The notes under the pieces were generated by a model. The model searched no databases. It had not been told where the DNA came from and saw only the letters and a list, made by a program, of their open reading frames with translations. This document shows, piece by piece, positions 14,351 through 20,787 of a DNA stretch of 20,787 nt. Made by a program: the position numbers and the translations under genes. The number at the start of each line of letters is the position of its first letter. Position 1 is the first letter of the stretch. The stretch comes from CAZLXG01 sp964563585 (GTDB lineage: Bacteria; Bacteroidota; Bacteroidia; Flavobacteriales; Flavobacteriaceae). Where the stretch lies: the NCBI GenBank assembly GCA_964563585.1, contig CAZLXG010000038.1, positions 1 to 20,787 of the forward strand. Direction: 5' to 3'.

Positions 14351-14996
14351 TGACGTAAATAATTTTTGTAAAGTCTTGATTTAGTAAAAGGGTGTTATTG
14401 TTAATTGTAATTTGAGTCATTTTGTTTTTACTGAATTGTTTCGAAACCAAAACAGTATTTCCATATTTTAAACCATGTTCTGAACAAAAATCGAAAAACT
14501 CTTTATCGTCGCTCATTAATCTAGCAATGCAATATATTTTGTTTTCTTCTGCGTTTGATAATGATATTGAAGTGTCTTTTGTTGTGATTTCGCCATTTTC
14601 ATTTGGAATAGGATCGCCATGTGGATCAAACTTTGGATGACCTAAAAATTCGCTAATCTTATTCGCTAAAAAATCTGAAGTTTCATGCTCTAAAAGTTCT
14701 GCTTCACGGTGAATATCGTGTAAAGACATATCGAACATTTTAAATAATAATGCTTCCCAAAGCCTGTGTTTACGCACAACATTGAGTGCCATTTTTGTGC
14801 CTTTTTCAGTTAATCGAAGTGCTTGGTATTTTTCATAATGCAATAAGTCTTTTATGGCTAATTTTTTTGCCATATCTGTTGCCGCAGCATTAGATATACC
14901 TAGTTTTTTAGCAATGTTACCTGGTTTGGTATTATTAACATTGTGTTTGTCGTTTTTGTAAATGGCTTTTACAAAATTCTCTATAGCTACAGACAT
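14337..14996 (-). CDS. DtxR/MntR-family metal-dependent repressor
   Basis: The 219-residue protein has the full architecture of DtxR-family repressors. The winged helix lies at about 1-70, with helix GNIAKKLGISNAAATDMAKKL and wing LRLTEKG. The metal-binding dimer domain spans about 71-130. The SH3/FeoA-like C-terminal domain spans about 145-219. The likely ligands His77, Glu81, His96, Glu100, Glu103 and His104 align with metal sites of MntR and DtxR. At the N-terminal ligand positions (Asp8/Glu11 of Bacillus MntR, Met10 of DtxR) it has Asn7 and Lys10, so its metal specificity may differ. The FDPHGDPIP motif is typical. It heads the uptake operon and presumably represses it when metal is ample; the palindrome at 15018-15033 is a candidate site. 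Confidence 0.93.
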   Translation of the reverse strand: MSVAIENFVKAIYKNDKHNVNNTKPGNIAKKLGISNAAATDMAKKLAIKDLLHYEKYQALRLTEKGTKMALNVVRKHRLWEALLFKMFDMSLHDIHREAELLEHETSDFLANKISEFLGHPKFDPHGDPIPNENGEITTKDTSISLSNAEENKIYCIARLMSDDKEFFDFCSEHGLKYGNTVLVSKQFSKNKMTQITINNNTLLLNQDFTKIIYVNELT

Positions 14997-15017
14997 TTAT
15001 TATTGCTTTAATTAATT

Positions 15018-15033
15018 TTTAAGCTTACTTAAA
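15018..15033. promoter_or_regulatory. Candidate operator of the metal repressor
   Basis: TTTAAGCTTACTTAAA is a palindrome with perfect 6-bp arms (TTTAAG/CTTAAA) around four bases. It lies 8 bases downstream of the -7 element (15042-15049) on the minus strand, over or just past the expected transcription start and 21 bases before the ATG at 14996. This position suits autorepression by the first gene of the operon. The AT-rich surroundings make chance palindromes easy. Confidence 0.4.
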
Positions 15034-15041
15034 TTTTTTTT

Positions 15042-15049
15042 CAAAGATA
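15042..15049 (-). promoter_or_regulatory. -7 promoter element of the metal-uptake operon
   Basis: The minus strand reads TATCTTTG, an exact TAnnTTTG match, about 45 bases before the repressor ATG. There is no TTG at the ideal -33 spacing; the nearest is about 31 bases upstream, so an activator or a weak promoter is possible. Confidence 0.6.
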
Positions 15050-15132
15050 ACTAAAATAAATAAATATTTAGATTTTTAAACAAAATAGCTTAGTGTTGGA
15101 ATAATAATTGATGCATTATAGAAAACTAAAAA

Positions 15133-15678
15133 ATGAAACAGATTTTTTTAACATTAACCTTAGTATGTTTTACTTCCTGTATTCCGCTAAGAATAGCTCC
15201 GAATATTAAAACAGATAAAGTAATGTTGGCAAAAAAGTTTAAGCGAAAGTTGCCAAAACGGTTTGCTTTTATTTTTGAAGATCCAAAAGATGCTAACGAA
15301 TTTTACAATTATGTAAATACCAAATATGAATTAAATCATCAAAATGTTGAATGGAATGTTCCTTTTGAAGTTAATGATGAGATGTTTTACTTTTCTTTTC
15401 ATGAAGTTGAAATACCAACGAAAACATTAAATCTACTCCCAATAATTATTGATACAGCTCTTTATTCAAAAGATAAGGCTCCTATGTTTGAAGATGTATA
15501 CATGAGTAGAATGGGAAATTGGTATTTAGCAATTACAGTAGCCGACGATGATATGAAAGATTGTTTAAAACAAGATTATGTTAAGCGCGAAGTCATTTTA
15601 AATTACCTTAAAGAAATGCGAGTTGAGTATTTAAATACTTATAATTATTTGGAAGCTTTATTATTAAAAAAGAAATAA
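15133..15678 (+). CDS. Putative lipoprotein of unknown function
   Basis: The 181-residue product begins with a typical lipoprotein signal: hydrophobic LTLTLVCFTS then Cys16. The mature part is mixed and rather basic near its start (KKFKRKLPKRFAF), with alternating aromatic stretches (EMFYFSFHEVEIP, MGNWYLAITVADDD) and a helical, charged C-terminus ending in KKK. I recognise no family. It is divergent from the metal operon and is followed after 39 bases by another small exported protein, with which it may be cotranscribed. It is probably a periplasmic or surface lipoprotein of flavobacteria. No function can be assigned. Confidence 0.75.
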   Translation: MKQIFLTLTLVCFTSCIPLRIAPNIKTDKVMLAKKFKRKLPKRFAFIFEDPKDANEFYNYVNTKYELNHQNVEWNVPFEVNDEMFYFSFHEVEIPTKTLNLLPIIIDTALYSKDKAPMFEDVYMSRMGNWYLAITVADDDMKDCLKQDYVKREVILNYLKEMRVEYLNTYNYLEALLLKKK

Positions 15679-15717
15679 TTTTATTTTGACTATATATTTA
15701 AATGAAAACTATTTATA

Positions 15718-15909
15718 ATGAAAAAAGCACTTTTATATATAACATTACTATCTACTTTATTCATGTTCTCTCAAGAAAATGATATTGTTGTTGCAGAATT
15801 AAACTTTGGCAATGTTATTCAAATTACTGAATTAAGTATTATGCCTTATCCAACTTCCGCAGGGGAAATTCCTGACAAACAGTATTATTTAGAATTAGAG
15901 ATTAATTAA
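15718..15909 (+). CDS. Small exported protein of unknown function
   Basis: The 63-residue product consists of a Sec signal peptide (about residues 1-19, ending FMFSQ) and a mature part of roughly 44 residues with two Pro/Tyr-containing segments (SIMPYPTSAGEIP, then KQYYLELEIN). No Cys and no known motif. The sorting domain of type IX secretion is absent. Its stop codon overlaps that of the convergent Cys-rich Feo protein gene within one TTAA (15906-15909). It may be a short periplasmic protein, or the start of a longer gene lost by a stop mutation; the abrupt end does not tell which. Confidence 0.5.
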   Translation: MKKALLYITLLSTLFMFSQENDIVVAELNFGNVIQITELSIMPYPTSAGEIPDKQYYLELEIN

Positions 15910-16037
15910 TGACAACCACAATCGTCTGTTCCACACGATTTTTTTGATTTCTTTTTCCAGAAGAATTTTTTAAACAAAAAAGCAACTGCTAGTAATACTA
16001 TTACAATTACTATAATGTTTTGTGTAAGTGAACTCAT
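15906..16037 (-). CDS. FeoB-associated Cys-rich membrane protein, 43 residues
   Basis: A short gene with ATG at 16037 and TAA at 15908-15906. The peptide begins MSSLTQNIIVIVIVLLAVAF, a single membrane helix. A lysine-rich segment (KKFFWKKKSKK) follows, and the end is SCGTDDCGCH, with three Cys and a terminal His in a CxxxxCxC pattern. This is the classic build of the FeoB-associated Cys-rich membrane proteins found after feoB in many Bacteroidota and Firmicutes. Its gene starts 15 bases after the feoB stop, in the same operon. The positive segment predicts the Cys tail in the cytoplasm, where it could pass or sense Fe(II) at FeoB, perhaps in the role FeoC has elsewhere; that role is inference. 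Confidence 0.9.
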   Translation of the reverse strand: MSSLTQNIIVIVIVLLAVAFLFKKFFWKKKSKKSCGTDDCGCH

Positions 16038-16052
16038 TTTTTTTAGTCGAAA

Positions 16053-18152
16053 TTATTTCAAAAACTGAAATGCAATTAACGCAACTACGTAAGCAATAAT
16101 TGTCATGCTACCGAATTGTATCATTGGCCATTTCCAACTATTGGTTTCGCGTTTTACGATTGCTAATGTACTCATACATTGCATTGCAAATGCATAAAAT
16201 AACAACAGTGAAATTCCTGAAGCTAAAGTAAATACTTTACTTCCATCACTAAAAACTTCGGCGGCCATTTTATTTTTAATGGTATCGTCTTCTTCAGCAT
16301 CAGAACTACCAACACTATATATAGTCGCCAATGTACCTACAAATACTTCACGCGCAGCAAAAGAAGTTACTAAGGCAATACCAATTTTCCAATCGTAACC
16401 TAAAGGCTTAATGGCTGGTTCTATAGCTTTTCCTAGAATTCCAATGTATGAATGCTCTAATTTATAAGATGCAATTTTATCATCTAATTCAGTTTCACTT
16501 AAGTTAGAATATTGAGTAGTTATGATACTTTCAGCATTTTTAAATTCTTTACTTGGTCCATAAGATGCCATAACCCACAAAATAATTGAGATAGCTAAAA
16601 TTATTTTACCAGCTTCTAACACAAAGGTTTTTGTTTTTTCAAGAACTGTTATTGCAACGTTTTTAAATAATGGTAATTTGTAGTTTGGCATTTCAACTAC
16701 AAAAAATGTTTTGCTTTTTATTTTTAAAACTTTATTTAAAAGGTATGCTGAAAAAATTGCTGAACCAAAGCCAATTAAATATAGTAGCATTAAGGTTAAT
16801 GCTTGATAACTTAATCCTAAAAATCGACCTTCAGGAATTACCAAAGCAATAATAATTAAATATACAGGTAATCGTGCTGCACAGGTTGTAAAAGGCGTAA
16901 CAAGAATAGTAATTAATCGTTCTTTCCAACTTTCAATATTACGTGTTGCCATAATTGCAGGAATTGCACATGCAGTACCAGAAATAAGAGGCACGATACT
17001 TTTTCCGCTTAAACCAAAACGTCGCATAATTCTGTCCATTAAAAACACAACGCGACTCATATAGCCACTTTCTTCAAGCACAGCAATAAATAAAAATAGA
17101 AACGCTATTTGTGGAAGAAAAATAACGATGCCACCAATTCCGGCTATGATTCCGTCGGTTATTAAATCATTTAGAACACCAGGTGGAAGCGTATTTTTTG
17201 TCCACTCTCCAAAAGATGTAAATGTGTTGTCAATAAAATCCATTGGGATTGCAGACCAATCGTAAATAGCCTGAAAAATGGTTAGTAAAATGATAAAGAA
17301 AATTAAATAGCCAAATACTTTATGTGTTAAAATTCTATCTAATTTAGAACGTAAATCTGTTGCTTTTGTATCATCAATTGTTTGTCCTTTTTTTAGTACA
17401 TTATTAATAAACTGATAACGTTTTATAGTCTCTTTTTGCTGTAATCGTTTTAAATCGCTTTTAGATTTTGTTTTAAAACTAGCAATAGTATCAATTTCAT
17501 TTCTATCAGTTTTTCCAAAGTTTACATCTTGCGCAATTATTACCCAAAGTTTATAAAGTAATTGGTTTGGGAAGGTGCTATGTAAATGATTAAAGTATTC
17601 TTTATCAATAACCGAAAGGTCTAAACACGAATTTGAGTTAAGTTCTTTATAGTTTGTAATGAGTTGTTTTAGGTTGTCAATCCCGATATTTTTACGCGTA
17701 CTAACAAGTGCAATTTTAGTATCTAGTTGTTTTTCTAAATAATTAATATTAAGTGAGATACCTTTAGGGCGCATTCTATCACTCATATTAATTACCAAAA
17801 TTGTTGGTATTTGTAAGTCTTTAATTTGGGTAAATAAGAGTAAATTTCGTTTTAAATTTTCAATATCACATATAACAACAGCTACATCGGGAAAATCTTT
17901 ATCATTTTTATTAAGTAATAGTTCTATTACCACGTTTTCATCAAGAGATGATGCGTTTAAGCTGTAAGTACCAGGCAAATCAATAATATGGGCTTTTATA
18001 CCACGCGATAGTTTACAGACACCTTCTTTTTTTTCTACGGTAATTCCAGGATAATTTCCAACATGCTGATTTAAGCCTGTAAGGGCATTAAATACTGAAG
18101 TTTTCCCTGTATTTGGATTTCCAATAAGCGCAACATTAATTTGTTTACTCAT
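16053..18152 (-). CDS. feoB: FeoB, ferrous iron transporter
   Basis: The 699-residue inner-membrane protein imports Fe(II). The cytoplasmic G domain has G1 GNPNTGKT (11-18), G2 in PGITVEKKEG (Thr38), G3 DLPG (59-62), G4 NMSD (122-125) and G5-like STR (151-153). A helical spacer rich in Lys follows. The membrane domain begins near residue 275 and has two inverted Gate regions: LISGTACAIPAIMATRNI with its Cys-Ala-Ile-Pro core, and FAAREVFVGTLATIYSVG. The Cys residues in the gates are those implicated in iron passage. Length is typical and no domain is lost. The start overlaps feoA by 8 bases and the Cys-rich small gene follows after 15, so the three form one operon. Unlike some Bacteroidota, FeoA and FeoB are not fused. 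Confidence 0.98.
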   Translation of the reverse strand: MSKQINVALIGNPNTGKTSVFNALTGLNQHVGNYPGITVEKKEGVCKLSRGIKAHIIDLPGTYSLNASSLDENVVIELLLNKNDKDFPDVAVVICDIENLKRNLLLFTQIKDLQIPTILVINMSDRMRPKGISLNINYLEKQLDTKIALVSTRKNIGIDNLKQLITNYKELNSNSCLDLSVIDKEYFNHLHSTFPNQLLYKLWVIIAQDVNFGKTDRNEIDTIASFKTKSKSDLKRLQQKETIKRYQFINNVLKKGQTIDDTKATDLRSKLDRILTHKVFGYLIFFIILLTIFQAIYDWSAIPMDFIDNTFTSFGEWTKNTLPPGVLNDLITDGIIAGIGGIVIFLPQIAFLFLFIAVLEESGYMSRVVFLMDRIMRRFGLSGKSIVPLISGTACAIPAIMATRNIESWKERLITILVTPFTTCAARLPVYLIIIALVIPEGRFLGLSYQALTLMLLYLIGFGSAIFSAYLLNKVLKIKSKTFFVVEMPNYKLPLFKNVAITVLEKTKTFVLEAGKIILAISIILWVMASYGPSKEFKNAESIITTQYSNLSETELDDKIASYKLEHSYIGILGKAIEPAIKPLGYDWKIGIALVTSFAAREVFVGTLATIYSVGSSDAEEDDTIKNKMAAEVFSDGSKVFTLASGISLLLFYAFAMQCMSTLAIVKRETNSWKWPMIQFGSMTIIAYVVALIAFQFLK

Positions 18153-18381
18153 TGATTTTTTTTTCTATTTTAATATGAATAGCAGTTTCTATGCGTATCG
18201 CTAAATGTGTGCCATTTATATTTAAATACATAGGATCTTTAAATGGTGCTATTTGAACAAGTTCAACAATGTTCCCTGGTAAACAACCCATTTCTAGGAG
18301 TTTTAATGGAATTAATCTTGAGGAAACATCTGTTATTGTACCTCGTTCTCCGCGTTTAAGATCCGCTATTGTTAACTGCAC
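18145..18381 (-). CDS. feoA: FeoA, small SH3-like partner of FeoB
   Basis: The 78-residue protein has the FeoA SH3-like barrel: LTIADLKRGERGTITDV, then LKLLEMGCLPGNIVELVQIAP, then HLAIRIETAIHIKI. It is cytoplasmic and needed for FeoB activity, perhaps by controlling its G domain. The first codon is GTG at 18381; there is no earlier start in frame with a better context. feoB starts 8 bases before this gene stops. A -7 element lies at 18409-18416, giving feoAB a promoter of its own although the sco gene just upstream is on the same strand. Confidence 0.96.
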   Translation of the reverse strand: MQLTIADLKRGERGTITDVSSRLIPLKLLEMGCLPGNIVELVQIAPFKDPMYLNINGTHLAIRIETAIHIKIEKKINE

Positions 18382-18387
18382 TTTTAA

Positions 18388-18404
18388 TTTAGATTGATTT
18401 TAAA
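18388..18404. promoter_or_regulatory. Weak candidate operator in the feoA leader
   Basis: TTTAGATTGATTTTAAA is an imperfect palindrome of 8-base arms around one base, with six of eight positions matching. It lies between the -7 element and the GTG start, where a metal-dependent repressor (Fur or DtxR type) would block transcription. The match is weak in AT-rich DNA. Confidence 0.25.
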
Positions 18405-18408
18405 GAAG

Positions 18409-18416
18409 CAAAAGTA
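18409..18416 (-). promoter_or_regulatory. -7 promoter element of feoAB
   Basis: The minus strand reads TACTTTTG, an exact TAnnTTTG match, 27 bases before the feoA GTG. It supports separate transcription of the Feo operon from the preceding sco gene. Confidence 0.6.
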
Positions 18417-18454
18417 ATGTAAAATTTAACCCCAAAAAAACAGTTGCGTAAAAA

Positions 18455-19129
18455 CTATTTTTGATATTCTTTTTTAAGGATTTTTATATCGGTAAGTAAC
18501 CTATTAATATCTTCAATATTTGTGCCATCGTAAAACCCTCTAATTTGACGTTTTTTATCAATAAGCATAAAGTTCTCGGTGTGTATCATATCAAAAGCAC
18601 CTCCATTTCCTTGGTCTTTTACAGCTAGATAACTTTTTCTGGCAAGCTCATAAATTTGTTTTTTATCGCCTGTAACCAAATTCCATTTAGTATCATTTAC
18701 ACCTTTTTTAATTGCGTAACGTTTTAATTGTTCAACAGAATCAATTTTTGGTGTAACAGAATGTGAAAGCAGCATCACTTCATCATCATTAATAATTTCT
18801 TTTTGAATGTCGTACATATGGTCTGTCATTATCGGGCAAATAGTTTGACAGGTTGTAAAAAAGAAATCAGCCACATAAATCTTATTCTTATAATCGTTTT
18901 GGGTAATGGTTTTTCCGTTTTGATTTATAAGCGAAAAATCAGCTATTTTATGATACTTTTTTTGGTGTTGAATGGTGCTATCTACTAGTTCTGTACTAAC
19001 CATTGCTGGTTGGTAAATAGGAAGTGGTTGATAAACATTTAGTTTGTTAAATATAATTGAAACAATAACAATAGAAATGATTGCAAAAACAATAGCAAAC
19101 CATTTGTAATCTTTAAAAAACGATAGCAT
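18455..19129 (-). CDS. Sco1/SenC/PrrC-family copper chaperone
   Basis: The 224-residue protein has one N-terminal membrane helix (about 11-28) that serves as an uncleaved anchor, and a periplasmic thioredoxin-like domain. The copper-binding motif is FFTTCQTICP with Cys94 and Cys98. The conserved distal histidine is His183 (MIHTENFMLID). Sco proteins deliver copper to the CuA site of cytochrome c oxidase or act as thiol-disulfide reductases. All three ligands are present, so it should bind copper. It precedes feoA by 73 bases on the same strand and diverges from rseP. I know the pairing of a Sco gene with feoAB from other flavobacteria only by recall. A consensus promoter stands in front (19156-19184). 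Confidence 0.95.
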   Translation of the reverse strand: MLSFFKDYKWFAIVFAIISIVIVSIIFNKLNVYQPLPIYQPAMVSTELVDSTIQHQKKYHKIADFSLINQNGKTITQNDYKNKIYVADFFFTTCQTICPIMTDHMYDIQKEIINDDEVMLLSHSVTPKIDSVEQLKRYAIKKGVNDTKWNLVTGDKKQIYELARKSYLAVKDQGNGGAFDMIHTENFMLIDKKRQIRGFYDGTNIEDINRLLTDIKILKKEYQK

Positions 19130-19155
19130 TATTTAATATAAAAGTTAATATTCAA

Positions 19156-19184
19156 CAAAAATACAATGAAATTTTACCACACAA
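19156..19184 (-). promoter_or_regulatory. Consensus promoter of the sco gene
   Basis: The minus strand has TTG (19182-19184), an 18-base spacer, and TATTTTTG (19156-19163). This fits the Bacteroidota consensus TTG ... TAnnTTTG. The ATG at 19129 is about 27 bases further on. Confidence 0.7.
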
Positions 19185-19260
19185 CATTTAATCAAGACAT
19201 AAATTAGTGTTAAAACATGCCGCATTAAATAATTGTCTTTTTAAAGTTGGTTTAAAAGCT

Positions 19261-19268
19261 TACTTTTG
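19261..19268 (+). promoter_or_regulatory. -7 promoter element of rseP
   Basis: TACTTTTG is an exact TAnnTTTG match, 29 bases before the rseP ATG. TTG occurs at 19233 (25-base gap) and 19247 (11-base gap), neither at the ideal distance. The sco and rseP promoters are back to back about 97 bases apart. Confidence 0.6.
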
Positions 19269-19297
19269 TGCGATTATAAAAATCTGAACGAAGATAT

Positions 19298-20641
19298 ATG
19301 GAGTTTGTTATTAAAATATCTCAATTTTTATTGAGTTTATCATTACTTATTGTTTTACATGAATTAGGGCATTTTATTCCTGCAAAAATATTTAAAACAC
19401 GTGTTGAAAAATTCTACTTATTTTTTGATATAAAGTTTTCATTATTCAAAAAGAAAATAGGGGAAACCGTTTACGGAATTGGTTGGTTGCCGCTTGGTGG
19501 TTATGTTAAAATTGCGGGTATGATTGACGAAAGCATGGATACCGAGCAAATGGCTAAAGACCCACAACCTTGGGAATTTCGTTCTAAACCCACATGGCAA
19601 CGCTTAATTATTATGCTTGGTGGTGTTACCGTTAACTTTTTATTAGCAATCTTTATATATATTGGAATGAGTTATTTTTATGGAGATAATTTTTTACCTG
19701 TTGAAAATATAAAAGACGGGCTTTCTATTGAAAGTACAGTAGCTAATAAAGCTGGGCTTTTAACAGGAGATAAAGTTATAGCTGTTGATGGCGATAAAAT
19801 TGAAAATTATTCTGAAATTTCTGAAAAAGTTTTATTTGGAAAAGAAATTACTATAGAAAGAAATGGGCAACAATCAGTAGTTACATTTCCAGAAGATTTT
19901 TTAGCACAGTTAATTGATTCTAAAGAAAAAGGTTTTATCAGTTTAAGAATGCCTTTTGCTATAGTTAAAGTACCAGATTCATCAGCTAATAAAAATAGTG
20001 GCATTAAAAAAGGAGATATAATTGTTGGTTTAAATAATTTTGAAACTAAATATGTAGACCAAGTAAAAGTTGGATTAGAAAAATTTAAAGGACAAAGTGT
20101 TACTGCTACCGTTTTAAGAGAAGGGCAAGAAATTAATTTACCATTAACAATTAGTAAAGATGCTAAGTTAGGATTGGTTTACAGTAGTGTTACATTAGAT
20201 AATTTAGAAAAATTAGGTTATTATCAATTTGAAACCAAAGAATATAGTTTTCTTGAATCTATTCCAGTAGGAATTAAAAAAGCAGGAAATAAAATTTCAT
20301 CTTATTTAACGCAATTTAAAGCTATTTTCACTCCAAGTACAGGCGCATATAAAGGCGTTGGAGGCTTTAAAGCTATTTTTGATATTTTTCCAAGTTATTG
20401 GAGTTGGCAAGTGTTTTGGGGCATTACAGCCTTTTTGTCAATTATGTTAGGTGTTTTAAACCTGTTACCTATACCAGCTTTAGATGGCGGACACGTAATG
20501 TTTTTACTATATGAAATGATATCTGGTAGAAAGCCAGGAGACAAGTTTATGGAGTATGCACAAATGGTTGGGTTCTTTCTATTAATTGCTTTAGTATTAT
20601 TCGCTAACGGTAATGATATTTATAAAGCAATATTTGATTAA
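19298..20641 (+). CDS. rseP: RseP, site-2 zinc metalloprotease of the inner membrane
   Basis: The 447-residue protein is an intramembrane protease of the M50/S2P family. The zinc motif HELGH lies at residues 21-25 in the first membrane helix. The third ligand is Asp396 in NLLPIPALDGGHV. Two PDZ domains in the periplasmic part follow the second helix, beginning near residues 120 (ESTVANKAGLLTGDKVI) and 205 (NSGIKKGDIIVGLNN). Further helices surround the LDG motif, and the end is hydrophobic. In other bacteria RseP cuts anti-sigma factors to signal envelope stress and removes remnant signal peptides; a matching anti-sigma gene is not in the window. The ATG at 19298 is supported by the -7 element at 19261. 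Confidence 0.97.
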   Translation: MEFVIKISQFLLSLSLLIVLHELGHFIPAKIFKTRVEKFYLFFDIKFSLFKKKIGETVYGIGWLPLGGYVKIAGMIDESMDTEQMAKDPQPWEFRSKPTWQRLIIMLGGVTVNFLLAIFIYIGMSYFYGDNFLPVENIKDGLSIESTVANKAGLLTGDKVIAVDGDKIENYSEISEKVLFGKEITIERNGQQSVVTFPEDFLAQLIDSKEKGFISLRMPFAIVKVPDSSANKNSGIKKGDIIVGLNNFETKYVDQVKVGLEKFKGQSVTATVLREGQEINLPLTISKDAKLGLVYSSVTLDNLEKLGYYQFETKEYSFLESIPVGIKKAGNKISSYLTQFKAIFTPSTGAYKGVGGFKAIFDIFPSYWSWQVFWGITAFLSIMLGVLNLLPIPALDGGHVMFLLYEMISGRKPGDKFMEYAQMVGFFLLIALVLFANGNDIYKAIFD

Positions 20642-20660
20642 AGTTTTTTGAAAATTATAT

Positions 20661-20690
20661 TTGTAGTGTTTAAAAATATATATATATTTG
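20661..20690 (+). promoter_or_regulatory. Consensus promoter of the tRNA-Asn gene
   Basis: TTG (20661-20663), a 19-base spacer and TATATTTG (20683-20690) match the Bacteroidota consensus at its best spacing. The tRNA begins 22 bases after the -7 element. A perfect 12-base palindrome TCGCTTAAGCGA (20694-20705) covers the expected start of transcription and may be fortuitous. Confidence 0.72.
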
Positions 20691-20712
20691 CGCTCGCTTA
20701 AGCGAAAAACCT

Positions 20713-20786
20713 TCCTCCTTAGCTCAGTTGGTTAGAGCATCTGACTGTTAATCAGAGGGTCCAAAGTTCGAGTCTTTGAGGAGGAG
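20713..20786 (+). tRNA. tRNA-Asn (anticodon GTT)
   Basis: A complete cloverleaf: acceptor TCCTCCT/AGGAGGA, TA at 8-9, D stem GCTC/GAGC, anticodon stem TCTGA/TCAGA with loop CTGTTAA giving anticodon GTT, T arm CAAAG, TTCGAGT, CTTTG, and discriminator G. CCA does not appear to be encoded, though the window ends one base after the discriminator. More tRNA genes may follow outside the window. Confidence 0.97.
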
Positions 20787-20787
20787 C

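Noticed and set aside
20694..20705. Palindrome TCGCTTAAGCGA before the tRNA gene as an attachment site or operator
   Set aside because: It is only 12 bases, there is no integrase gene or direct repeat in view, and it lies in an ordinary tRNA leader.

Overview
The window is low in G+C and looks like a chromosome segment of a marine-type member of the Flavobacteriaceae (Bacteroidota). Evidence for this: a type IX secretion sorting domain; Tex, Mfd, RseP and Sco proteins with flavobacterial-looking sequences; start codons without Shine-Dalgarno sequences; several promoters with the Bacteroidota -7 element TAnnTTTG; and palindromic intergenic repeats that I recognise from Bacteroidota genomes. 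The assignment rests on recall, not on a search.

Layout. Positions 1-202 hold the end of a ferritin gene. A tiny T9SS-secreted protein (437-757, minus) and the RNA-binding protein Tex (901-3027) follow. The 600 bp between tex and a TerB-like gene has no normal gene. It holds a tRNA-Tyr-like sequence with a second tRNA-like half next to it, an orphan plus-strand terminator, a second hairpin, a possible 25-residue ORF and the terminator of the TerB-like gene. The TerB-like gene and mfd diverge across a gap filled by a palindromic repeat with a second repeat nested in its centre. A relative of that nested repeat lies in frame inside mfd. mfd is followed by a periplasmic TlpA-like thioredoxin, which converges on yraN.

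Positions 14996 to 9141 (minus) form a compact manganese/zinc/iron-type uptake operon: a DtxR/MntR-family repressor, an outer-membrane beta-barrel, a TroA-type binding lipoprotein, an ABC ATPase, two membrane permeases and then yraN. Both permeases carry a C-terminal winged-helix tail resembling the DNA-binding half of DtxR proteins. A palindromic repeat sits between the binding-protein and ATPase genes. A palindrome at the presumed start of transcription of the repressor gene is a candidate autoregulatory operator.

Two small exported proteins of unknown function (15133-15909) separate this from a ferrous-iron operon on the minus strand: feoA, feoB and a 43-residue Cys-rich membrane protein. 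A Sco-family copper chaperone gene (18455-19129) lies upstream of feoA. It diverges from rseP, the site-2 protease, and the window closes with a tRNA-Asn gene. Taken together, about half the window concerns metals: ferritin storage, Mn/Zn/Fe ABC uptake with its repressor, Feo Fe(II) uptake, and Sco copper delivery. The most unusual observations are the winged-helix tails on both permeases, the repeat inserted in the mfd reading frame, and the decayed tRNA-like sequences after tex. I saw no complete mobile element, CRISPR array, phage gene or clearly new multi-gene system.
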